A stretch of DNA of 64,000 nucleotides, from positions 930,001 to 994,000 of the forward strand of contig CAVTRO010000001.1 in assembly GCA_963737145.1 (NCBI GenBank). The letters run 5' to 3'. The position numbers were made by a program, and so were the translations under genes. The stretch is from AP-15 sp963737145 (GTDB lineage Bacteria > Pseudomonadota > Alphaproteobacteria > ATCC43930 > CGMCC-115725). Under the pieces are notes generated by a model. It saw only the letters and a list, made by a program, of their open reading frames with translations. It did not search any database and was not told the origin of the DNA. Positions 1-7,270 of the stretch are shown here, piece after piece (position 1 is the stretch's first letter; every line of letters begins with the position of its first letter).

Positions 1-664
1 CCTCGCGCACCCAGAGATCCATGATGCCGCCCTGGTTGACGAGGTCGTCGGCGACCGACTGGATGAAGCAGGCGTGCGGCTGCGGGTGCTCGTAGGCGCT
101 GTCCGAGGCGTGCAGCTCGCCGGTTTGGTGGTCGACGTAATGATGACCCTGCGCCGGGCCGTCGATGCCATAGGCCCAATGGAGCCCGGTGTTGAACCAT
201 TGCGGCGAGTTCGGCGCGCCGATCTGGCGGGCGAGCATCACCCGGATCTCGTCATGAAAGGCCGACGCGTCGTCCTGCGTGTCGAAATAGCCGCCTTTCC
301 AGCCCCAATAGGTCCAGGTCCCGGCCATGCGGTCGAAGACCTGGCGGGCGCTTGTTTCACCGCCGTGACGGGCGCTCTCGGCCAGCGCTGCGAGCCCCTC
401 CTGATCGGCGGTGCGCCGCCACAGCCAGGGCGGAAGGCCCTGCTCCGCAATCGGCACCAAACGCGCGGGCACACCGGCCTTGCGGAAGTATTTCTGCGCG
501 AGAATATCGGAAGCGACCTGGCTCCACTCGGCCGGCACCTCGAATCCCTCGGCCTCGAAGACGACCGACCCGTCGGGGTTGCGGATCTCGCTGCTGGCGG
601 TGCGGAACGGCACGGTCTCATACGGGTCCCGGCCAGCCGTGGTAAAATGGCGCGCGATGTGCAT
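1..664 (-). CDS. nrdJ: Vitamin B12-dependent ribonucleotide reductase, N-terminal part (cut by window start)
   Basis: Reading the minus strand from the ATG at 664 gives an open frame of 221 codons to the window edge. The product begins MHIARHFTTAGRDPYETV and contains SEIRNPDGSVVFEAEGFEVP, the start of class II (adenosylcobalamin-dependent) ribonucleotide reductases, which make deoxyribonucleotides without oxygen. A purine-rich ribosome site (GGGGGAGAGGA) sits directly before the ATG. Further in are NSPQWFNTGLHWAYGI and PHACFIQSVADDL, typical of the first catalytic-domain segment. The catalytic core and C-terminus lie outside the window. The identification is from recognised family sequence; no frame break is visible. 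Confidence 0.88.
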   Translation of the reverse strand, partial: MHIARHFTTAGRDPYETVPFRTASSEIRNPDGSVVFEAEGFEVPAEWSQVASDILAQKYFRKAGVPARLVPIAEQGLPPWLWRRTADQEGLAALAESARHGGETSARQVFDRMAGTWTYWGWKGGYFDTQDDASAFHDEIRVMLARQIGAPNSPQWFNTGLHWAYGIDGPAQGHHYVDHQTGELHASDSAYEHPQPHACFIQSVADDLVNQGGIMDLWVRE

Positions 665-854
665 TCCTCTCCCCCAACCCCGCTGCCAGACGTAGTTGCT
701 CGTCCGCTCCAGCCCACTAAATCTAGTTTAATCGGAAAAGGTGGGCAACCCATTTCGTGGGCGTTTCGACGAAAGCACACCCACATGTTGCGGGACAGCA
801 ACGCTTTACGCCTGCCCGGAAACGGTGCAATAAACCAAACTTGCGAGGCGAGGC

Positions 855-1241
855 ATGGATGGAGCTATGACGCTCGGCACGCGTTTGTTGACCTGGTTGC
901 GAGGCGAGCTGGTCGGCACCGACGCTTACGGCAACCGCTATTACCGCGACCGGGGCGGCGCACCGTTGCGGCGTGGCGGCGGCCGGTTCAGCCGCGAAAA
1001 ACGCTGGGTCATCTACAATGGCGAGCCGGAAGCATCGAAAGTGCCGCCGGAATGGCATGCCTGGCTGCACCATACGGTGAACGAGATGCCGCGCGCCGAC
1101 CGTACCCGCTATGGGTGGGAAAAGCCGCATCAGCCGAACATGACCGGCACGCCCTACGCCTATTACCCGCCGGGCTCGATCCTGCGCGGCGGGCACCGGC
1201 CCCGCGCCACCGGGGATTACGAGCCGTGGACACCCGAATAA
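855..1241 (+). CDS. NADH:ubiquinone oxidoreductase subunit NDUFA12 family
   Basis: A 128-residue protein of the NDUFA12/B17.2 family, an accessory subunit of respiratory complex I found in mitochondria and alphaproteobacteria. Visible family features are LVGTDAYGNRYYRD near residue 20, RWVIYNGEPEASKVPPEWHAWLHH in the middle and a PHQPNMTGTPYAYYPPGS segment near the end. There is no signal peptide or membrane segment, as expected for a peripheral subunit. A second ATG at 867 (MTLGTR) could be the true start. It is followed after 16 bases by mlaD, a frequent pairing in alphaproteobacteria. No other complex I genes are present here. Confidence 0.9.
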   Translation: MDGAMTLGTRLLTWLRGELVGTDAYGNRYYRDRGGAPLRRGGGRFSREKRWVIYNGEPEASKVPPEWHAWLHHTVNEMPRADRTRYGWEKPHQPNMTGTPYAYYPPGSILRGGHRPRATGDYEPWTPE

Positions 1242-1257
1242 CGCGGCTGCAGCAAAC

Positions 1258-1752
1258 ATGACCGGCAATGTGATCGAGACGGTGATGGGCGCCGTGGTCT
1301 TGCTCGTCGCGGCGGTATTCCTGTTTTTTGCATATACGACGAGCCAGGTCAGGGCCGTGCAGGGTTATCAGGTGACGGCTCAGTTCGAACGGGTCGGCGC
1401 GCTCCGCGACGGCGGGGATGTCCGAATCGCCGGGGTCAAGATCGGATCGGTCGTGACCGAGACCCTCGATCCGAAGACGTTTCTCGCCACCGTGCGGATG
1501 AGCATCGACCCCGCCTACAAACTACCGGACGACACGGTGGCCGAGATTGTCTCCAACGGCCTGCTCGGTGAGCAATACCTGTCGCTCGTCCCGGGCGGCG
1601 AAGACAAAACGATACCGCCGGGCGGGCAGATCAAATTTACCCAATCTCCGGTCAGCCTCGAAAACCTGATCGGGCAGATGATCTTCTCGACGCCGAGCGG
1701 GCAGAAGAAGCCGGGCGAGGGCGGGGCGCCGCAAGGCGCCGCTCCGAAATAG
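1258..1752 (+). CDS. mlaD: Outer-membrane lipid asymmetry protein MlaD
   Basis: A 164-residue MCE-domain protein. Residues 8-28 form one membrane anchor (GAVVLLVAAVFLFFAY), followed by a single MCE domain of about 35-125 with GGDVRIAGVKIGSVV and SNGLLGEQYLSLVPGG. This is the size and layout of MlaD, the periplasmic hexameric subunit of the Mla phospholipid-transport ABC complex. The tail is Gly/Pro/Lys rich. The other Mla genes are not in the window, so this is a split locus. It lies between the NDUFA12 gene and two small genes in one direction with gaps of about 15 bases, suggesting one transcript. Confidence 0.9.
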   Translation: MTGNVIETVMGAVVLLVAAVFLFFAYTTSQVRAVQGYQVTAQFERVGALRDGGDVRIAGVKIGSVVTETLDPKTFLATVRMSIDPAYKLPDDTVAEIVSNGLLGEQYLSLVPGGEDKTIPPGGQIKFTQSPVSLENLIGQMIFSTPSGQKKPGEGGAPQGAAPK

Positions 1753-1764
1753 GCTGGGTCGGGC

Positions 1765-1989
1765 ATGTCCGATAGCGGCAGCAGCGAATTCCCGGTCTGG
1801 CGTACGCCGGAAGGCGAGCCGGTCTCGTGCGTCGAAAAAATCAAGGTGTTGAACGACAATCTCGCCGAGTTGAAGGAGCTGGCGCAGGAGGCGCTCGAGG
1901 ATGCGGTGCTGATGGGATGCGACGAGCGGCAGGTGCGCGAGGTCCTGGCCGGCATCGTCGCCGGGATCGTCAACCCCTACCGCAAATGA
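1765..1989 (+). CDS. Small conserved-looking protein, unknown function
   Basis: A 74-residue acidic, mostly helical protein without signal peptide or membrane segment. Residues 22-72 (CVEKIKVLNDNLAELKEL and onward) look like two amphipathic helices ending NPYRK. I do not recognise a named family. It is probably real: it starts 12 bases after mlaD, and its TGA stop overlaps the ATG of the next gene in an ATGA junction, the usual sign of translational coupling. Function cannot be assigned from sequence. Confidence 0.7.
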   Translation: MSDSGSSEFPVWRTPEGEPVSCVEKIKVLNDNLAELKELAQEALEDAVLMGCDERQVREVLAGIVAGIVNPYRK

Positions 1990-2408
1990 CGAGGGGTCTT
2001 GTCGCGGCGGCGCTGCTGGCGGTAACGCTGGCGAAGCCGGTGGCAGCGAATATGACGCCGGAGCCGGTGGCGCTGCTGGAGGGGCTCGACAAGATTACCG
2101 CGCGCGTCTCGAAATTCGAGGCGCCGGTTGGCGCCCCGGTGCAATTCGGCACGCTCGCGATCCGCGTCCGCGATTGCGAGAAGAGCCCGCCGGAGGACAC
2201 GCCGGAGAGCGCGGCGTTTGTCGAAATCGACGAAACCCGTCCGAGCGAGACCAGAACGCGCGTGTTCAGCGGCTGGATGTTCGCATCGAGCCCGGCGCTG
2301 TCGGCGCTCGAGCATCCCGTCTACGACGTGACCTTGCTCGATTGCAGGGCGGCGAGCGGATCGCCGCGCAACGCCTCCGGCAAAGCCGCCGGGAAGGACG
2401 CGCGGTAG
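1986..2408 (+). CDS. DUF2155 domain periplasmic protein
   Basis: A 140-residue secreted protein. Residues 1-21 form a signal peptide ending AKPVAAN. The mature part carries the DUF2155 pattern: LDKITARVSKFEAPVGAPVQFGTLAIRV, a pair of cysteines (VRDCEK and LLDCR), FVEIDE and FSGWMFASSPALSALEHPVYDV. Its role is unknown in the literature I recall. The ATG at 1986 overlaps the previous stop. The last 88 bases overlap the 3' end of aat on the opposite strand. The core domain ends near LLDCR, so the overlap encodes a non-conserved Ser/Gly/Lys tail. Confidence 0.85.
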   Translation: MTRGLVAAALLAVTLAKPVAANMTPEPVALLEGLDKITARVSKFEAPVGAPVQFGTLAIRVRDCEKSPPEDTPESAAFVEIDETRPSETRTRVFSGWMFASSPALSALEHPVYDVTLLDCRAASGSPRNASGKAAGKDAR

Positions 2409-2977
2409 GCGAGCGCCTCGGCGAGCAGGCGATGATAGCGGGCGCGGGGGATTTCGACGCCGCCGAACTGCGCGAGGTGCGGCGTCAGAAACTGGATGTC
2501 GAGAAGGCGATAGCCGCCAAGCTGCAAGCGCGCGGCCAAATGCACGAGCGCAACCTTGCTCGCGTCGGTCGCGCGGCTGAACATGCTTTCGCCGAAAAAG
2601 GCGGCGCCGATCGAGACGCCGTATAGCCCGCCGACGAGCGTGTCTTTGTGCCAGGTTTCGACGCTGTGCGCCGCGCCGCGCGCGAAGAGCCCGGCATAGA
2701 GCCGCACGATTTCGTCGTTGATCCAGGTATTCGGGCGCTTCTCGGTCGCCTCGGCGCAGCCGCGGATCACCTCTTCGAAGGCGCTGTCGCAGCGGATCTC
2801 GAAACCGCCCTGCCTGATGACGCGGCGCAGCCGGTTCGGCACATGGAAGCCGTCGAGCGGCAGGATGCCGCGGCGCCGGGGATCGACCCAGAACAGCTCC
2901 GGATCGTCCGCCAATTCGGCCATTGGGAAGATGCCGGCAGCATAGGCGGCGAGCAGGATCTCGGGGGTCAGCCGCAA
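2321..2977 (-). CDS. aat: Leucyl/phenylalanyl-tRNA--protein transferase
   Basis: This enzyme adds Leu or Phe from tRNA to N-terminal Lys or Arg of proteins, marking them for ClpAP degradation (N-degron pathway). Family motifs seen are LLAAYAAGIFPMAE at the N-terminus, FWVDPRRRGILPLD, NTWINDEIVRLY, HSVETW, GGLYGVSIGAAFFGESMFSR and YRLLDIQFLTPHLAQFG. I chose the TTG at 2977: it gives MRLTPEILL, as in homologues, and has GGAGGCGAGG just upstream. The only ATG, at 3049, would run into accC. It is the last gene of the aroQ-accB-accC operon, 16 bases after accC. Confidence 0.92.
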   Translation of the reverse strand: MRLTPEILLAAYAAGIFPMAELADDPELFWVDPRRRGILPLDGFHVPNRLRRVIRQGGFEIRCDSAFEEVIRGCAEATEKRPNTWINDEIVRLYAGLFARGAAHSVETWHKDTLVGGLYGVSIGAAFFGESMFSRATDASKVALVHLAARLQLGGYRLLDIQFLTPHLAQFGGVEIPRARYHRLLAEALAYRASFPAALPEALRGDPLAALQSSKVTS

Positions 2978-2993
2978 GGCGCCTCGCCTCCAA

Positions 2994-4337
2994 TCACTTG
3001 CGCCGCTTGACGAAATCTTCCAGCCAACGGATATCGTAATCGCCGTCAATGAATTCCGGCGCGACGGCGAGACGCTGGTGCAGCGGGATCGTCGTGTCGA
3101 TCCCGCCGATCACATATTCCTCGAGCGCGCGGCGCAGCCGCATCAGGCATTCGTTACGGCTCTTGCCGTGGATGATCAGCTTGGAGACCAGGCTGTCGTA
3201 ATAGGGCGGCACCTCGTAACCGTCGTAGAGTGCGCTGTCGACGCGAACGCCGAGCCCGCCGGGCGGATGGTAACCGGTTACCCGGCCGGGCGAAGGCAGG
3301 AAGGTATCGGAGTTCTCGGCGTTGATGCGGCATTCGATCGCGTGGCCGCTTAGGTTCACGTCCGACTGCCGATAACCGAATGGCGCGCCGGCCGCGATGC
3401 GCAGCTGCTCGCGGACGATGTCGATGCCGCTGATCATTTCGCTGATCGGATGCTCGACCTGCAGGCGCGTATTCATCTCGATGAAAAAGAATTCGCCGTC
3501 CTGATATAGGAATTCGAGAGTGCCGGCGCTGCGGTAGCCGATCTCGCCGAGGGCTGCGACAGCGAGCGCGCCCAGCCGCTCGCGCTCCACGCAGTTCAGC
3601 GCCGGGGAAGGGGTCTCCTCGAGCACCTTCTGGTGCGAGCGCTGCAGCGAGCAGTCGCGTTCGCCGAGATGAATGATGGCGCCCTTGCCATCCGCGAGAA
3701 GCTGGATCTCGATGTGCCGGGGCCGCTCGAGATGGCGTTCGAGATAGACCTCGCCGGAACCGAAGAACGAAGCCGCCTCGTGTTGCGCAATCGGCAGCAG
3801 ACGGGCGAGCTCGGCAGCGTTGCGCGCCACCTTCATGCCGCGCCCGCCGCCGCCCGCGCTGGCCTTGATCAGCACCGGATAGCCGATCCCACGGACCGCC
3901 GCCTCGGCCGCCGCGACATCGCGCACGGCGCCCGCCGACCCGGGAACCGTCGGGATGCCGAGCTTGCGCGCCGCCTCTTTCGCCGCAACCTTGTTGCCCA
4001 TCAGCCGGATGTGCTCGGGGCAAGGGCCGATGAAGGTGAACCCGTGCTCCTCCACCGTTGCGGCGAAATCGGCGTCCTCGGCGAGAAATCCAAGACCGGG
4101 ATGGATCGCATCGGCGCCGGTGATTGTCGCAGCCGAAAGGATCGCCGCGACATTCAAATAGCTGTCGCGCGCCGGCGGCGGGCCGATGCACACGGTCTCG
4201 TCGGCCAGCCGCACGTTCATCGCATTAGCGTCGGCGGTCGAATGCACCGCCACCGTCCTGATCCCCATCTCGCGGCACGCGCGGTGAATGCGCAGCGCAA
4301 TCTCGCCCCGATTGGCGATCAGCACCTTGTCGAACAT
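2994..4337 (-). CDS. accC: Acetyl-CoA carboxylase, biotin carboxylase subunit
   Basis: A 447-residue ATP-grasp enzyme that carboxylates biotin on AccB, the first step of fatty-acid synthesis. It starts MFDKVLIANRGEIALRI, has the Gly-rich ATP loop KASAGGGGRGMK near residue 160, the HLGERDCSLQRSHQK segment, and the catalytic FIEMNTRLQVEHPISEM near residue 290. Length is normal for AccC. An in-frame upstream extension to 4463 is only repeat sequence, so the ATG at 4337 is preferred. Five bases separate it from the stop of the inserted DUF559 gene, and about 470 bases separate it from accB, which is wider than usual for this operon. Confidence 0.96.
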   Translation of the reverse strand: MFDKVLIANRGEIALRIHRACREMGIRTVAVHSTADANAMNVRLADETVCIGPPPARDSYLNVAAILSAATITGADAIHPGLGFLAEDADFAATVEEHGFTFIGPCPEHIRLMGNKVAAKEAARKLGIPTVPGSAGAVRDVAAAEAAVRGIGYPVLIKASAGGGGRGMKVARNAAELARLLPIAQHEAASFFGSGEVYLERHLERPRHIEIQLLADGKGAIIHLGERDCSLQRSHQKVLEETPSPALNCVERERLGALAVAALGEIGYRSAGTLEFLYQDGEFFFIEMNTRLQVEHPISEMISGIDIVREQLRIAAGAPFGYRQSDVNLSGHAIECRINAENSDTFLPSPGRVTGYHPPGGLGVRVDSALYDGYEVPPYYDSLVSKLIIHGKSRNECLMRLRRALEEYVIGGIDTTIPLHQRLAVAPEFIDGDYDIRWLEDFVKRRK

Positions 4338-4341
4338 CGGC

Positions 4342-4812
4342 TTAATGCCCTCTCCGCCCTTGAGGGGGGAGAGGGAGGGGACCCGTCGCCTCGGCGACGG
4401 GGAGGATGAGGTGGGTCGGAGCCGGAGTTTCCCCCACCTCACCCCGACCCTCTCCGCCCCCAAGGGCGGAGAGGGAGATGGCGAGTTCTCGAAAGATAGT
4501 CTCCAACACGCCCCCGATATTTTCCATCACATCCCCGTTCCAGAATCGGATCACCCGATAACCGCGGCTCGCAATCGCGATGCTTCTATTCTGATCGTGC
4601 TCAGCGCGGAGCGCGTGCTGTCCGCCATCAAGCTCAATCACCAGCTTCGCCGCGGGACACGCAAAGTCCACCACATATCTGCCGATCGGATGCTGCCGCC
4701 GAAACCGATGCGGTGGCCCCAGCTCGCGCAATTCTCTCCACAGCCGCTTCTCAGCCTCCGTCATATCTCGCCGGAGCCGCCGGGCGACCGTCGTCCTTAG
4801 ACGAACCCTCAC
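4342..4812 (-). CDS. DUF559 (Vsr/endonuclease-like) protein inserted between accB and accC
   Basis: A 156-residue protein. Residues 1-112 form a DUF559 domain: TEAEKRLWRELRELGPPHRFRRQ, then YVVDFACPAAKLVIELDGGQH (the Asp/Glu-rich nuclease-like core shared with the Vsr fold), and GYRVIRFWNGDVMENIGGVLE. Its cellular job is unknown. The start is a GTG that overlaps the accB stop in a GTGA junction, so translation is probably coupled. The last ~44 residues (from ALGGGEGRGEVGE) are encoded by a palindromic repeat and are not domain sequence, so the original stop was probably lost when the repeat arrived. The same repeat places its stop just before accC. Confidence 0.82.
   Translation of the reverse strand: MRVRLRTTVARRLRRDMTEAEKRLWRELRELGPPHRFRRQHPIGRYVVDFACPAAKLVIELDGGQHALRAEHDQNRSIAIASRGYRVIRFWNGDVMENIGGVLETIFRELAISLSALGGGEGRGEVGETPAPTHLILPVAEATGPLPLPPQGRRGH
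4348..4476. repeat. Palindromic intergenic repeat, family A copy 1
   Basis: Three consecutive hairpins: CCCTCTCCGCCC facing GGGGAGAGGG, a perfect CCGTCGCC/GGCGACGG stem near 4383-4400, and CTCTCCGCCC/GGGCGGAGAG near 4450-4475, with the words ccccacctcaccc and gaggtgggt between them. Similar sequence recurs at 26691, 37369, 42940 and 48032. This copy lies inside the DUF559 reading frame. Confidence 0.8.
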
Positions 4813-5246
4813 TCGATCAGCATCAGGACAGCGCCATACTCGACGGGCTGCGCGTCGGCAACCAGGATCTGCGCGATGCGACCGGGGCGGTGCGCGCGGA
4901 TCTGGTTCATCACCTTCATCGCCTCGATGATCAGCAAGGGCTGTCCCTCGGCGACCGAATCGCCGAGACGCACAAAGGGCGGGTCTCCCGGTTGCGGCGC
5001 AAGATAGGCGGTCCCGACCATCGGCGCCTTGACCGTGCCGGGGTGCTCGACCGGGCTCGAACGGGCGGGCGGCACGGAGGGCGCGACCACCGCAGGCGCC
5101 GATCCGCCGGGAACGCGGGCGATTCGGATGCGGCGATCGCCGATCGCGTATTCGATCTCGGTCAGACCGGTTTCGGTCAGCAGCGCGGCCAACGTGCGGA
5201 TCAGGTCGGCGTCGGGAAAAGGCGGGCGACGGCCGCCGATTTTCAA
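4809..5246 (-). CDS. accB: Acetyl-CoA carboxylase, biotin carboxyl carrier protein
   Basis: A 145-residue carrier whose lysine in EAMKVMN (about residue 112) is biotinylated and moves CO2 between AccC and the carboxyltransferase. It has the usual N-terminal helix (IRTLAALLTETGLTEIEY), a Pro/Ala-rich linker at residues 48-68, and a biotinyl domain starting KAPMVGTAYLAP. Its ATG overlaps the aroQ stop (ATGA) and its stop overlaps the DUF559 start (GTGA), so three genes are chained by four-base overlaps. Confidence 0.96.
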   Translation of the reverse strand: MKIGGRRPPFPDADLIRTLAALLTETGLTEIEYAIGDRRIRIARVPGGSAPAVVAPSVPPARSSPVEHPGTVKAPMVGTAYLAPQPGDPPFVRLGDSVAEGQPLLIIEAMKVMNQIRAHRPGRIAQILVADAQPVEYGAVLMLIE

Positions 5247-5707
5247 CGATCGGCCTCTGCCGGTTCCCGCTCGATCAGGTTGGCGAGCGCGTCGAGGGCG
5301 CGTTCATAGCCCTGAGCCCCCAACCCGCAGATCACACCCGTCGCCGCCAGGCTGACATAGGAATGATGACGAAAGCGCTCGCGGCGGAAAATATTCGACA
5401 GATGCACCTCGATGACCGGCAATTCGGCGGCGAGAAGCGCATCGAGCACCGCCACCGAGGTGTGGGTCAACGCCCCGGCATTGAGAATTATCCCGTCGGC
5501 GGATTCGCGCGCCTCCTGGATCCAATCGACGAGCTGGCCCTCGTGATTGGTCTGCCGGAATTCGATCTGCAGGTCGAGCGAGGCGGCGCGCGCCAGGCAG
5601 CGCTCCTCGATGTCGGCCAAGGTCTCACGGCCATAGACCGACGGATCCCGCACTCCGAGCAGATTGAGGTTGGGACCGTTCAAAACATAAATGGCAGGCA
5701 ATAGCAC
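5243..5707 (-). CDS. aroQ: Type II 3-dehydroquinate dehydratase
   Basis: A 154-residue shikimate-pathway enzyme converting 3-dehydroquinate to 3-dehydroshikimate. Motifs are IYVLNGPNLNLLGVRDPSVYG with the catalytic-loop tyrosine, FRQTNHEGQLVDWI, NAGALTHTSVAVLDAL with the proton-donor histidine, and IEVHLSNIFRRERFRHHSY. Length is normal for the family. It is the first gene of the aroQ-accB-accC-aat operon. A 270-base divergent intergenic region lies upstream and presumably holds the operon promoter. Confidence 0.95.
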   Translation of the reverse strand: MLLPAIYVLNGPNLNLLGVRDPSVYGRETLADIEERCLARAASLDLQIEFRQTNHEGQLVDWIQEARESADGIILNAGALTHTSVAVLDALLAAELPVIEVHLSNIFRRERFRHHSYVSLAATGVICGLGAQGYERALDALANLIEREPAEADR

Positions 5708-5980
5708 CCCCCACCCGATGGCCCCTTATACCACCGCCCGGAAGCGACAGGGAGAGGAAGGACGGTCCGACCTTATTCGGCGATCGCGGCTTCTGGCCAC
5801 CGGAGGATTGAATTCCGCCTTGGTCATTGCATATATTGTTATAGGCACCGTGCAACGCGCAAGATGTGCCGATCCGCCAATTTGATACTGCAATGCGCGG
5901 GTATTTGTTTTTGCAGACGCCCGTTCCGTCTCTTCATAATCGCGACTGCTGGACTCCCGCAGCCCCGGGAAGGGCGAACG

Positions 5981-6286
5981 ATGACGACGGATAAACCAGT
6001 TCAACTTGACGAACATCGAGGCATGGCGGCGCAAAAATCAACGGAGACCCGACGTCGCAGCCTTGAGGTACGAGCCGATCATGCCGCGTTGCGAGGCCGT
6101 CAAGAAGAATTCGAGCGCCACGCGGTTTCCGCTCCGTCGACTACCTGGTGCGAGGCCGCAGAGAAGGCGCAATATTTGATCCGCCTTTTCGCTGAGACAC
6201 CCGAGGGACGGGAGCCACGCCGACAAGAGCTGATCGCGAGGGTGCTCGACGATTTTGCCAGATTATCCAAGGAGTCAATGCCATAG
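5981..6286 (+). CDS. Small hydrophilic protein, unknown function
   Basis: A 101-residue charged protein, predicted all-helical (RRRSLEVRADHAALRGRQEEFERH; AEKAQYLIRLFAETPEG; RRQELIARVLDDFARLSKES). There is no signal or membrane segment. I chose the ATG at 5981 because GAAGGGCGAACG precedes it; the longer frame from 5864 is unlikely. I recall similar short proteins as unnamed open frames in Rhizobiales and Rhodospirillales, with no function known to me. It opens a 7-kb stretch rich in very short genes. Confidence 0.65.
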   Translation: MTTDKPVQLDEHRGMAAQKSTETRRRSLEVRADHAALRGRQEEFERHAVSAPSTTWCEAAEKAQYLIRLFAETPEGREPRRQELIARVLDDFARLSKESMP

Positions 6287-6383
6287 AATCGGATGGCTTG
6301 GTGCGGGTTCACCGTGGGCGAACCTTCGCCTAAACCGAAGAAGACGCTCTCGTAAGAGCCTGTTTCCGCTCCCAATGCGAGAA

Positions 6384-6548
6384 CTAGATGTCCGGCGTAT
6401 CCTTCTCTTCTTCGGACTGTTCAGTCGGGCTGTCGTCGCGGCGCGAGACAACCCGTTCCTGCTGCCGCTTGAGTTTCTCGTCTTTTTTGGCCTTCTTCAG
6501 CCGATCGCGCTCCGAGCGCTCGAAGCGGTAATTGGTTCTGAACGCCAC
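6384..6548 (-). CDS. 54-aa basic/acidic small protein next to rpsU
   Basis: Starting at GTG 6548, the minus strand encodes MAFRTNYRFERSERDRLKK followed by a lysine/glutamate-rich stretch and an acidic tail ending TPDI. GGGAGGG lies ten bases upstream of the start. The MAFRTNY opening followed by a charged helix is a pattern I recall in short unnamed alphaproteobacterial proteins, often near ribosomal or cold-shock genes. Here it lies 37 bases downstream of rpsU on the same strand, so the two may be co-transcribed. Its role is unknown. The charged, unstructured composition would suit RNA or ribosome contact, but that is only inference. Confidence 0.72.
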   Translation of the reverse strand: MAFRTNYRFERSERDRLKKAKKDEKLKRQQERVVSRRDDSPTEQSEEEKDTPDI

Positions 6549-6585
6549 GAGTAGCCCTCCCTAACGCACTCCAACACGGCTCACG

Positions 6586-6789
6586 TCAGTAGCCCTCGCG
6601 CTCGAGGCGTTTGCGCAGCATCTTGCGATGCCGGCGGATTGCCTCGGCTTTCTCGCGTACTCGGCGTTCGGACGGTTTTTCATAAGACCGCCGACGCTTC
6701 ATTTCGCGGAAGGTGCCTTCCCGCTGCATCTTTTTCTTCAGGACCCGCAGCGCCGAGTTGACGTCGTTGTCGCGCACGAAAACTTGCAT
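6586..6789 (-). CDS. rpsU: 30S ribosomal protein S21
   Basis: A 67-residue basic protein, MQVFVRDNDVNSALRVLKKK onward, ending with HRKMLRKRLEREGY. This is the alphaproteobacterial form of S21, which sits on the 30S platform and helps initiation. Residues 1-30 match the S21 core and the remaining half is an Arg/Lys-rich helix. It sits between a cold-shock gene upstream and the 54-aa protein downstream, all on the minus strand. Confidence 0.95.
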   Translation of the reverse strand: MQVFVRDNDVNSALRVLKKKMQREGTFREMKRRRSYEKPSERRVREKAEAIRRHRKMLRKRLEREGY

Positions 6790-6870
6790 GGCCAGCTATC
6801 CCTGATTGTTGCGTTCGTCCTGTACCGGCGGAGGCGCAGCGGCGCGAACCCGCACCGCTCTCCGTCCGAG

Positions 6871-7077
6871 CTAGCTTTGCTTCAAGTTGACGGCCGAGGT
6901 CTTTCCCCGATCGCCGCGCTCGAGCTCGAAGCTCACCTTTTGCCCTTCGTGCAGATTGCCGATACCGGAGCGCTCGACCGCCGAGATGTGAACAAACACA
7001 TCCTTCGAACCGTCCTCAGGTTGAATGAAGCCGTAACCCTTTGTGGCGTTGAACCACTTCACGGTACCAATAGTCAT
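6871..7077 (-). CDS. cspA: Cold-shock domain protein (CspA family)
   Basis: A 68-residue single OB-fold RNA-binding protein. It contains the RNP-1 motif KGYGFIQPEDG and RNP-2 motif VFVHISAV after GTVKWFNATKGYGF. It probably melts RNA structure at low temperature or under stress. The start is the ATG at 7077 (MTIGTVKWF), preceded by AAGGAAAT; the frame could extend seven codons upstream but homologues begin at MTIGTV. About 190 bases without another gene lie upstream, room for a promoter and the long 5' leader usual in csp genes, though I see no defined regulatory element. Confidence 0.93.
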   Translation of the reverse strand: MTIGTVKWFNATKGYGFIQPEDGSKDVFVHISAVERSGIGNLHEGQKVSFELERGDRGKTSAVNLKQS

Positions 7078-7270
7078 CGAATTTCCTTCAAGGCACATTG
7101 CCCCCGCTCGAAAGTAAGCGGCGGGTCAAGCTTCGGCAGGTGCGGGGAGCAGGTCCGGCGCTCGATCAGGAGCTAGGGAGAGCAGCCGAACCACGGGGAA
7201 GTCGACAGGGAACAAATAAGCTATCCGGCCTCGCCTTGCAACTCGCAGGGGCGACCCGCCCGTTTTTCGC

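Noticed and set aside
74..1261. 395-codon plus-strand frame over the nrdJ region
   Set aside because: It is antisense to nrdJ and continues through the NDUFA12 gene in another frame; its product is Arg/Pro-rich with no family resemblance.
1977..2993. Long minus-strand frame overlapping aat and DUF2155
   Set aside because: Shadow frame of aat; the Arg-rich product has no motifs, whereas the aat frame holds all family motifs.
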